Shown here: positions 7,167 to 12,991 of the stretch, piece after piece | Layout: each line of letters opens with the position of its first letter | How positions within the stretch are numbered: the stretch's first letter is position 1 | NCBI GenBank assembly: GCA_001872165.1 | Contig: MNXK01000131.1 | Span: 1 to 12,991, forward strand | Source of the DNA: Anaerolineae bacterium CG2_30_58_95 | GTDB lineage: Bacteria; Chloroflexota; Anaerolineae; Anaerolineales; Villigracilaceae | Length of the DNA: 12,991 nucleotides | Direction of reading: 5' to 3' | The notes under the pieces: generated by a model | The model's database searches: none | What the model saw: only the letters and a program-made list of their open reading frames with translations | Told to the model about the DNA's origin: nothing | Translations under genes and position numbers: made by a program

Positions 7167-7297
7167 GTGACTACTCAGGCATGTCACCCTGAGAGAGCGT
7201 TCTTTGCGACCGAAGGGTCTCCGAGCCGCTTGTGGGAGATTCTTCGCCGCTGGAAAAACGTCAGCGGCTCAGAATGACACCCCGGCTGAGTAGTTAC
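7167..7297. repeat. 131-nt imperfect inverted repeat between two genes
   Basis: Outer arms GTGACTACTCAG (7167-7178) and CTGAGTAGTTAC (7286-7297) pair at 11 of 12 positions. The next arms TGTCACCCTGAG (7182-7193) and CTCAGAATGACA (7268-7279) pair at 10 of 12. An inner hairpin GCCGCTG (7246-7252) pairs perfectly with CAGCGGC (7262-7268). The right end covers the stop codon (TAA, 7296-7294) of the upstream gene. It looks like a non-autonomous palindromic element. The TGTCA-TTCTGAG ends resemble a common bacterial intergenic repeat type that I recall but have not verified. Confidence 0.75.
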
Positions 7298-8709
7298 CAA
7301 GATTCTTCATATCCCAAGGAAAGGACGTACCGCTCGAGCTTGCGCCATGTGGCCCGGTACGAGTTCAGCGCGTATTTAGAATCGCTTACCTTGCGTCGGA
7401 ATTCGTTCTCATACGATGGTCCGCCCAGAAAAATGGCGGGGGTGAAAGAGTCGTGGTAGCCGTAACCGCACTCGAGCCAGCCGATACACCAGCAGTTACT
7501 TTCATGCTTGCGCATCGTCTGTCGGGAAAGTCCGCTGGCTTCCAGGTGGTCGAGGAACTGAAACAGGAATGCGCCCATCTGCCGGGCGATTTCGTGAGAG
7601 GCTTCGTCCCAGTGCCAATCCTGGATGAATTTTTCCAATTCTTCCATGTCGGCATCTTGATCTGCATTAGATGAACCGGCCGTATCGGCATCCGGCGGCG
7701 TCGATTGTGCTTCTGCCGGGAAGCGCAGGGCGATTTTTTGGCCGCCGTGGACGCCTGACAGTGAGTAAGTCGCGTGGGCTGGCCGCGGCATTCCGCGCTC
7801 GGCGTGAAGGTGTCGGGTCACGAAATCGGGGAGGACGCGTAAGGCGGCTGCCAGCCAGGCCAGTTCCGAAGCGGATGGAAGCTCGCCCCAATCGCTCTTC
7901 GGGGTCGCTTTGATCGCCATGGGGTAGGCTTTCTCCCCAGCCACCGGCCAGCCGTACTGCTCGATCGCATCCAAGTCGGCGAACGACATCCCTGTCGCTT
8001 CGTCCAAAACCAGGCTAAACCAGGGGACCAGTGGGGCGTGCTTTTCTGGCGAAGTGTCCGAAAGCACAATATCCACATCTTCAAGCGATTCGTACACTGA
8101 CAGCCCGTAAGTCTCGCCGCCTCTCCCCAGCACAAGGGCGTAGCGCGCCCGTCCGTCGGGTGGGTAGCGTACCGCGATCGGCAGCCAATTTTCCATCCAG
8201 CGCCAGGGTTTCTGGCGGTAATAGTCGGCGGCGGCAGCAAAAAATTCTGCCGCCAGCGGTACAGTGACGCCGGGGATGCTCAACAATCCTGGAATCGGTT
8301 TCCGCTTCGTTGCGTGCTCTTCCATCTCCAGCAAGGCGCTGTTGGCTTGCGGCAATGTTGCGCGATAGTCACAGCGAATCTCCAGTTCGGCTAAACGCGG
8401 CGCCAAGACCTGCGCCAGTTTGGCGTCGTCCACCAGGATGCGCGCTGGCCGGCCGCGATGCCACAGGTTCAACAGGGTGCCTTGCATCGCTTTGAACAGG
8501 ATCTCAAGGATGGCCTCAGGCGTGGGGCGTTCTTCCTGGATGTCGGTCTTGTAGATCAATTCCGTATCCTGATCTACAACCAGGATGATAAAGGGGCGGT
8601 AGGGAGGCCGGTCTTTGGGCATGATCCAGAAAGGGGCGCGACGCGCGGCGCATTGCCAGGCGGCATTGCCCTGGCGTAGCCTGTGAAGTTTGTCCAGATT
8701 TGATGTCAT
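7294..8709 (-). CDS. Unknown three-part protein, DUF6930/DUF7309-like with helical C-terminal domain
   Basis: The function is unknown. The 471-residue product shows three parts. Residues 1-130 include PFIILVVDQDTELIY and GRPARILVDDAKLAQVL, resembling the DUF6930 type. Residues about 150-330 include PWRWMENWLPI, YALVLGRGGETYGLSVY and WFSLVLDEATG, resembling DUF7309. I recall these two domains occurring together, but this assignment is from memory. An acidic, proline/alanine/serine-rich linker (about 332-358) leads to a helical block (359-471) with LDHLEASGLSRQTMRKHESN and ALNSYRATWRKLERYVL. That pattern recalls the SAM-like core-binding domain of tyrosine recombinases, but no catalytic domain is present. 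There is no signal peptide or membrane segment. The ATG at 8709 has GGAG (8720-8717) 7 nt upstream. The stop lies inside an inverted repeat. Confidence 0.85.
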   Translation of the reverse strand: MTSNLDKLHRLRQGNAAWQCAARRAPFWIMPKDRPPYRPFIILVVDQDTELIYKTDIQEERPTPEAILEILFKAMQGTLLNLWHRGRPARILVDDAKLAQVLAPRLAELEIRCDYRATLPQANSALLEMEEHATKRKPIPGLLSIPGVTVPLAAEFFAAAADYYRQKPWRWMENWLPIAVRYPPDGRARYALVLGRGGETYGLSVYESLEDVDIVLSDTSPEKHAPLVPWFSLVLDEATGMSFADLDAIEQYGWPVAGEKAYPMAIKATPKSDWGELPSASELAWLAAALRVLPDFVTRHLHAERGMPRPAHATYSLSGVHGGQKIALRFPAEAQSTPPDADTAGSSNADQDADMEELEKFIQDWHWDEASHEIARQMGAFLFQFLDHLEASGLSRQTMRKHESNCWCIGWLECGYGYHDSFTPAIFLGGPSYENEFRRKVSDSKYALNSYRATWRKLERYVLSLGYEESW

Positions 8710-8729
8710 TTAGTCACTCCAATCGTAAC

Positions 8730-8770
8730 GCGGAATTCATTCCGCAACCAAAGGGCGATATGAATATCGC
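8730..8770. repeat. Two adjacent 7-2-7 palindromes
   Basis: GCGGAAT-TC-ATTCCGC (8730-8745) and GCGATAT-GA-ATATCGC (8755-8770) have the same layout, with 7-nt perfect arms around a 2-nt centre, but different arm sequences. They lie just upstream of the ribosome site of the unknown 471-codon gene. Similar wording (TTTGGTTGCGG on the opposite strand, CGCGCTA after the arm) appears at 2778-2802. Confidence 0.65.
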
Positions 8771-8792
8771 GCTACCGAGTAGGTGCTGCGCA

Positions 8793-8824
8793 CAAAATCT
8801 TCGCGATTGTGATAGTTTTTCAAG
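8793..8824 (-). repeat. 32-nt bipartite dispersed repeat, copy B
   Basis: Read on the minus strand this is CTTGAAAAACTA, core TCACA, ATCGCGAAGATTTTG. Both arms are identical to copy A at 2599-2630; only the 5-nt core differs. It lies 44 nt downstream of the DUF58 gene stop. Confidence 0.8.
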
Positions 8825-8868
8825 AGTACTCGTATAGACGGCGCTCGGAAGCAGGATTCAGGCACACT

Positions 8869-10185
8869 CTACACGATATAGGCAGCGGGGTTGGGGATAG
8901 GCGGCCGCCGGAAATAGGCGGCCGGCTGCGTCAGAGCAGAAGCAAGATCGTCGCCGCAGCCGATCTGGCAAATAGGGATATTACGCTTGAACAAGGCTTC
9001 GAGGATGGTCGCATCCCCCTCTGCGCCTCCGAAGGTTTCTGATTTCAATAAGACCACTACCGGACGTAGATTCCAGCGTTGTAGATTTTCAATCGCCAGG
9101 AGAAAATCGGATTTGACCGAAGGCGTGATCAAAATCACGCCACTACCCATAGGTAACAATTTGGCTTGCATGGTGACCAGTCCCAGCAGGGGCAAATCGC
9201 CTTCGGCCTGGAGAAAGGCCAGGGTCTCCATGATCTTGCCGACCTGGCGCTCGCCGCGTTCAGCCGGAACGACGGTAAACTTTCCGCCCGCGCAGGCCAA
9301 TCCTACCACGCGCCGGTCGGCCAGAAAGTACCGCGCCAGCGAGGCGGCCGCGCTGACGGCGTACTCGAAGCTATCCTCTGGCAACTTGATGCGCACACGC
9401 TGGTGCATCCACCATAATTCCCCCAAGGGCTGCATCTTGCTTTGAGGCAAGGCCGCATGGACGGCGCGCTGGGCATCCAGGAAAAGCCAGATCTCAGCCT
9501 GCGGGTCCTGCTCGAATTCCTTGACCATCAACCGTTGACGGTGCGCGGTGCTCGGCCAATGGATGCGCTTCATCGGATCGCCTGGCACGTACTCGCGCAC
9601 GCCGGCCGCGTGCGGGGTCACATCCATCGTTTTTTGGCGGATCGCCTTTCCACCCGGCAGCAAGCCGGGCGGGACCGGAAACGCCGAAATGGAGACCATC
9701 ATCGGCAAGACCACCAGCACATCCCGCGCGGGTGAGCGCGTCTGCAAAGTGAACAACCCAAACGGATCGCCTGAAGTCAGCACGGTTGGCCCGAGCGGAA
9801 AGGCGCCGCGCCGCGTCAACCAGGTGCGAGCGGTATACGAACGCTTCTGCCTCCCGGCGATGCGGGTCAACAAACGGGAACCCTCCGCCAGCGGCAAAGC
9901 GGATTGATCGTCAATTTCCAGCCAGGCGCAGGATTGCCGCACTAAATTGACGATTTCAAAACGCTCCTCGAACAAGTCACCTACACTGGCGCGCAGCAGG
10001 CGGGCTTGACGATTGAAACGTATCCCGCGCATGGATAGCGACGACCAAAGATAGGCGCCTGCCATGAACAGGATGCCAAAGTAAGCCAGGCGCGCAAATA
10101 GCACCGAGCCGCCCACGATCCAACCCAGCAGGCCAACCAGGATCAATGCCAACAGGAACCAGCGTGTACCCCGGACAGGTGTCAC
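8869..10185 (-). CDS. DUF58 family membrane-anchored protein
   Basis: The 438-residue product has two N-terminal hydrophobic segments (about 9-26 and 28-48), then a beta-rich region, the DUF58 signature [20 protein letters not shown] with RLMVKEFE (195-225), and a vWA-like C-terminal part ([11 protein letters not shown] onward). DUF58 proteins are routinely encoded beside MoxR ATPases and are thought to act with them in assembling or activating other proteins at the membrane. The start is GTG at 10185, whose GTGA overlaps the moxR stop, with AGGA upstream in the end of moxR. This explains a start that a strict ATG search would miss. The transglutaminase-like gene that often completes this cluster is absent. 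Confidence 0.92.
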   Translation of the reverse strand: MTPVRGTRWFLLALILVGLLGWIVGGSVLFARLAYFGILFMAGAYLWSSLSMRGIRFNRQARLLRASVGDLFEERFEIVNLVRQSCAWLEIDDQSALPLAEGSRLLTRIAGRQKRSYTARTWLTRRGAFPLGPTVLTSGDPFGLFTLQTRSPARDVLVVLPMMVSISAFPVPPGLLPGGKAIRQKTMDVTPHAAGVREYVPGDPMKRIHWPSTAHRQRLMVKEFEQDPQAEIWLFLDAQRAVHAALPQSKMQPLGELWWMHQRVRIKLPEDSFEYAVSAAASLARYFLADRRVVGLACAGGKFTVVPAERGERQVGKIMETLAFLQAEGDLPLLGLVTMQAKLLPMGSGVILITPSVKSDFLLAIENLQRWNLRPVVVLLKSETFGGAEGDATILEALFKRNIPICQIGCGDDLASALTQPAAYFRRPPIPNPAAYIV

Positions 10186-11141
10186 TTGATCGGTTCCTCG
10201 TAATCCCCGCCCGGCACGGGCAGGTTATCCAGGATCTCGGTCACGATGCGCTCCGAGCTGAGTTCGCGCAGCCGCGCCGCCGGGCTGACGATGATGCGGT
10301 GCGCCAGGACGGACACCGCCAGCGCTTTTATGTCATCCGGCAAGACGTAATCGCGGCCATCCAACGCAGCGCGCGCCTGTCCAGTGCGGAAAAGGCCCAG
10401 GCTGCCGCGCGGGCTGGCGCCCAAGTAAACGTCGTTATTCTGGCGCGTGCGATTCATCAAATCCACAATGTAGCGCTTGACCGGCGAGGAGATGTAAATT
10501 TCCTTGATCGCTTCCATCGCCGCCAGCAATTCAGCCACTTTGATGACCGGCGCGAGGCTCTCGATCGGGTGTCTCAGTTGCTGGCGTTCGAGCACCTCGA
10601 TCTCGTCCAGGGGGTTGGGGTAGCCTAACCGGACGCGCAGCAGGAAACGGTCCAATTGCGCTTCGGGCAGCGGGAAGGTGCCCTCGTACTCGATCGGGTT
10701 CTGGGTCGCCAGGACCATGAACGGGCTGGGCAGACCGTGCGTTATCCCATCCACCGTGACCTGGCGCTCTTCCATCGCCTCCAACAGGGCAGCCTGCGTC
10801 TTCGGCGTGGCGCGGTTGATCTCGTCCACCAGCACGATCTGGGCAAAGATCGGGCCATTGCGGAACTCGAACTTGCGGTTGGACTGGTTGTAGATCGAGA
10901 CGCCGGTCACATCGCTGGGGAGCATATCCGGCGTGAATTGCAAACGGTTGAAGGTACAGCCCAGCGATTTCGCCAGGCTGCGCGCCAGCACCGTCTTGCC
11001 CACGCCGGGCACATCTTCGATCAACACGTGGCCCTGGCACAGCAAGCCTATGACGGTCAGCTCGACCGTCTGCCGTTTGCCGACGATGACGCGTTCCAGG
11101 TTCTCGATCAAACGTTTGCTGAAGGATTGGATGTCGGACAT
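10182..11141 (-). CDS. MoxR-type AAA+ ATPase
   Basis: The 319-residue cytosolic AAA+ chaperone-like ATPase belongs to the MoxR branch. It shows Walker A DVPGVGKT (43-50), Walker B VLVDEINR with D106 and E107, sensor 1 ATQNP with N148, the family box [11 protein letters not shown] (156-166) and the arginine-containing [10 protein letters not shown] near the sensor 2 region. Family members use ATP to remodel or insert cofactors into partner proteins, and the adjacent DUF58 protein is the usual partner. The ATG at 11141 begins 4 nt after the thrC stop, and its own stop overlaps the DUF58 start, so the three genes look co-transcribed. The specific client is unknown; nothing in the window identifies it. 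Confidence 0.95.
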   Translation of the reverse strand: MSDIQSFSKRLIENLERVIVGKRQTVELTVIGLLCQGHVLIEDVPGVGKTVLARSLAKSLGCTFNRLQFTPDMLPSDVTGVSIYNQSNRKFEFRNGPIFAQIVLVDEINRATPKTQAALLEAMEERQVTVDGITHGLPSPFMVLATQNPIEYEGTFPLPEAQLDRFLLRVRLGYPNPLDEIEVLERQQLRHPIESLAPVIKVAELLAAMEAIKEIYISSPVKRYIVDLMNRTRQNNDVYLGASPRGSLGLFRTGQARAALDGRDYVLPDDIKALAVSVLAHRIIVSPAARLRELSSERIVTEILDNLPVPGGDYEEPIK

Positions 11142-11145
11142 AATT

Positions 11146-12246
11146 TTACCCGTACTTCAGGCCGGAACCGGTCAAAACCACAACGACCGGATCGGCCAAA
11201 TCTCGAATGGTCTGCGCCAGGGCAGACCAGACGATGGCCGAAGTTGGCTCGACGTAGAACCCAAGCCGGGCGAGCGCGTCACGCCCAGGCAGGATATCTT
11301 CTTCATCTGCAGCGACGATCATCCCGCCCGACTCTTTCACGGCTGCAACCACCGCCCCGCCGCGCAGCGGGAAACTCACCCGCACCCCCTCGGCCTGTGT
11401 GCTGTTTTCTGGCACGTACCCAGATCTCTCGACTCCCGCCGTGAACATAACCCACAGCGGCGCGCACGCCCGCGCCTGAACGCCAATCAGCTTGGGGGAT
11501 GATCTTATATTACTGGCTATGCGCAGTGCATCAAAACCGCGCGCCAGACCGAGCAGCAAACCTCCCTGCCCCGCAGGAACGATCACCGCGCCGGCCATCT
11601 GGTTGTCCAACTTCTCGAAGATCTCATAGGCGGCGGTAGCATAACCAGGGATGTTGAAAGGCAGATAAGCGTGGCTGGCATAGCTTGCACCTGTATCAGC
11701 CGCTTTTTTCACGGCTTCCGCCACGTCCGTGCGCGTGCCAGGGACCAGCGTCAGTTCCGCGCCGTAAGCTTCGATCTGCGTCCGCTTCGGGCCGGAGGCC
11801 GATTCGGGCACAAAAATCTGCGCTTTGATCCCAGCACGGGAGGCATAGGCCGCCAGTGAAGCCCCGGCATTGCCGGACGAGTCTTCCACTACTTCGCGGA
11901 TGCCGCGCGAGCGCAACCACGCGGCGATGACCGCTGAGCCACGATCCTTGAAAGAACCGGTCGGGTTCAAGAATTCGCACTTGAAGGCCACCCGGCGGCC
12001 GAAGGCTTCCGCCCAGACCAAAGGCGTGTTCCCTTCACCCAGCGAGACAGCTTCAACATCATCCGGCAGGCCGAAGGTATGCCGGTAGCGCCAGATGCCC
12101 GGCTGAGAGCAATCTACCTGGGCAGGGTCGAATTTCAGTGGCGAAGGCGAGTCGTACAATCCGCCGCAGCTTGGACAACGATAGGGAAACCCCTCCGGGG
12201 GATAAGCCTGGCCACAGTTGGTGCAAGAAACAGTTACAAGTGGCAT
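11146..12246 (-). CDS. thrC: Threonine synthase
   Basis: This PLP enzyme converts O-phosphohomoserine to threonine. The 366-residue product belongs to the short fold-type II form with an N-terminal zinc-ribbon-like motif: CTNCGQAY and [10 protein letters not shown], with C8, C11, C24 and C27. LGEGNTPL (69-76) and [10 protein letters not shown] with the PLP lysine K100 follow. [13 protein letters not shown] (123-135), a glycine-rich phosphate loop [11 protein letters not shown] and a C-terminal LTGSGLKYG complete the set. Length and motif order are normal for the archaeal/Chloroflexota-like class. A related PLP lyase is possible but less likely given SSGNAG and the zinc motif. The ATG at 12246 has GGGA about 5 nt upstream. 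It is probably co-transcribed with moxR and the DUF58 gene, although no functional link is evident. Confidence 0.93.
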   Translation of the reverse strand: MPLVTVSCTNCGQAYPPEGFPYRCPSCGGLYDSPSPLKFDPAQVDCSQPGIWRYRHTFGLPDDVEAVSLGEGNTPLVWAEAFGRRVAFKCEFLNPTGSFKDRGSAVIAAWLRSRGIREVVEDSSGNAGASLAAYASRAGIKAQIFVPESASGPKRTQIEAYGAELTLVPGTRTDVAEAVKKAADTGASYASHAYLPFNIPGYATAAYEIFEKLDNQMAGAVIVPAGQGGLLLGLARGFDALRIASNIRSSPKLIGVQARACAPLWVMFTAGVERSGYVPENSTQAEGVRVSFPLRGGAVVAAVKESGGMIVAADEEDILPGRDALARLGFYVEPTSAIVWSALAQTIRDLADPVVVVLTGSGLKYG

Positions 12247-12264
12247 AAAGATCCCAATATTGCA

Positions 12265-12292
12265 TAGTCGAAGGATAAGTGCGCCTCGACTA
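12265..12292. repeat. Small inverted repeat upstream of thrC
   Basis: TAGTCGA (12265-12271) is the exact complement of TCGACTA (12286-12292), with 14 nt between. It sits between the candidate moaE terminator and thrC and looks like another short palindromic repeat. An operator for thrC is an alternative that cannot be excluded. Confidence 0.45.
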
Positions 12293-12296
12293 CGGG

Positions 12297-12319
12297 AAAA
12301 AACGCCCTCCGCTCGGCGC
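12297..12319 (-). terminator. Candidate intrinsic terminator after moaE
   Basis: On the minus strand GCGCC (12319-12315) can pair with GGCGT (12306-12302, closing on a G-U pair) across 8 nt. A run of six T follows, whose first T (12302) also makes that closing pair. The stem is short, so strength is doubtful. Its place, 9 nt past the moaE stop and before thrC, is right. Confidence 0.4.
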
Positions 12320-12327
12320 GGAATTGG

Positions 12328-12810
12328 CTATTCACCTGGCGTTGGGAAGTGATCTCCTTCGACCCAAAATTCACCGTTTGGGCCGAACTCCTTCTTCCAG
12401 ATCGGGACGATTTCCTTCAAGCGATCTATCCCATAGCGAGCCGCCTCGAAAACGCCAGTGTCGCGATGGGCAGCCGTGCAGGCGATCAAGACCGTCGGCG
12501 TACGCGGATAGAGACGGCCAACGCGCTGAACAATTGCGATCCCTTCCACGCTCGGCCATTTCTGGCGGATCTCTTCGGCGATCTGGCGCATCTTCGCCTC
12601 GGCCATTGGCTGATAGGCCTCGTATTCCAGGTAGAGGGTATCGTGGGAATCGCCGCGTGAGGCCTGCGTCGAGCTATGCCGAGACGTCACGCCGCGTACC
12701 ATGCCGGTAAAGATGGCCGCGGCGCCCGTCGTTGGAAGTGTGATTTTCTCGAGCAGGGCGTCCAGGTCGAGTTCATCCTCTGTGATAACAATGATAGTTG
12801 GGGAATTCAT
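12328..12810 (-). CDS. moaE: Molybdopterin synthase catalytic subunit
   Basis: The large subunit of molybdopterin synthase uses the thiocarboxylated MoaD tail to insert two sulfurs into cyclic pyranopterin monophosphate. The 160-residue product carries FTGMVRG with R39, LEYEAYQPMAEAKM (61-74), AHRDTG with H115 and R116, and RYGIDRLKEIVPIWKKE with the catalytic lysine at 139/140. Between VRG and LEYEAY there is a loop about nine residues longer than in E. coli MoaE, rich in Ser, Arg and His (SRHSSTQASRGDSHDT). The other motifs are intact, so the enzyme should be active. No Shine-Dalgarno is visible before the ATG at 12810. It lies 19 nt downstream of moaD. Confidence 0.95.
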   Translation of the reverse strand: MNSPTIIVITEDELDLDALLEKITLPTTGAAAIFTGMVRGVTSRHSSTQASRGDSHDTLYLEYEAYQPMAEAKMRQIAEEIRQKWPSVEGIAIVQRVGRLYPRTPTVLIACTAAHRDTGVFEAARYGIDRLKEIVPIWKKEFGPNGEFWVEGDHFPTPGE

Positions 12811-12829
12811 TAGTTTCGTAATTCAGTGG

Positions 12830-12991
12830 TTAGCCGCCGCTGACAGGCGGGAACATGGCGACCTCAGCAGCCTCAGGGAGGATGGCTTCGTCGAAGGCAT
12901 ACTCGCGATTGATAGATACGAGAACGCTCTCCATTGCCTGCTTTAAATTGGGGTAATCACGAGCGAGCCTATCTTTCAATCCTTGAACGGT
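12830..12991 (-). CDS. moaD: Molybdopterin synthase sulfur carrier subunit, 5' end outside window
   Basis: The last 53 codons of a ubiquitin-like sulfur carrier are visible. The segment VSINREYAFDEAILPEAAEV and the C-terminal AMFPPVSGG followed by a TAA stop are diagnostic of MoaD: the terminal Gly-Gly is the residue pair that is adenylated and thiocarboxylated. MoaD is usually about 80 residues, so roughly the first 25-30 are missing. It lies 19 nt upstream of moaE, its obligate partner, and the two form the usual moaD-moaE pair. Confidence 0.92.
   Translation of the reverse strand, partial: TVQGLKDRLARDYPNLKQAMESVLVSINREYAFDEAILPEAAEVAMFPPVSGG

Overview
The window is a dense stretch of ordinary bacterial chromosome in which every supported gene lies on the minus strand. 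It reads right to left as moaD (partial), moaE, thrC, a MoxR ATPase, a DUF58 protein, an unrecognised three-part protein, an MBL-fold hydrolase, argF, rocD, ald, an acetyl-CoA hydrolase/4-hydroxybutyrate CoA-transferase family protein, and pyk (partial). No phage, plasmid, tRNA, rRNA or CRISPR features are visible. The moderately high GC content, fermentation and amino-acid genes, and intergenic gaps full of palindromic repeats suggest an uncultured anaerobic or facultative bacterium. A Chloroflexota (Anaerolineae-like) lineage is my best guess. This rests on general impression, not on a marker gene.

Layout from high to low coordinates. (1) moaD-moaE (12991-12328) encode the two subunits of molybdopterin synthase. 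They are followed by a candidate terminator and a small inverted repeat. (2) thrC-moxR-DUF58 (12246-8869) are tightly packed: a 4-nt gap, then a 4-nt GTGA overlap. (3) A 159-nt gap holds palindromes and one copy of a 32-nt bipartite repeat. (4) An unknown 471-codon gene (8709-7294) ends inside a roughly 130-nt imperfect inverted repeat. (5) An MBL-fold hydrolase (7150-6245) comes next. (6) A good sigma70-like promoter and a perfect TGTGA-N6-TCACA palindrome precede argF-rocD-ald (6043-2825), which are joined by an ATGA overlap and a 13-nt gap. (7) A 251-nt gap carries the second 32-nt repeat, a nested 137-nt inverted repeat and two further hairpins. (8) The CoA-transferase family gene (2573-1263), two small hairpins and pyk (1192 to beyond the left edge) complete the window.

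Functionally, argF, rocD and ald meet at ornithine, glutamate, alanine and pyruvate. pyk and the CoA-transferase family gene act at PEP/pyruvate and at acyl-CoA. Together they fit an amino-acid and pyruvate node of fermentative metabolism, though the biosynthetic direction cannot be excluded. No gene looks like a new defence or mobile system. The most unusual content is the repeat load: a heptanucleotide array inside pyk that is still in frame, a 32-nt repeat with identical arms and a different 5-nt core in its two copies, and palindromes whose arms change together while their layout stays the same. The 471-residue protein is the least understood gene.
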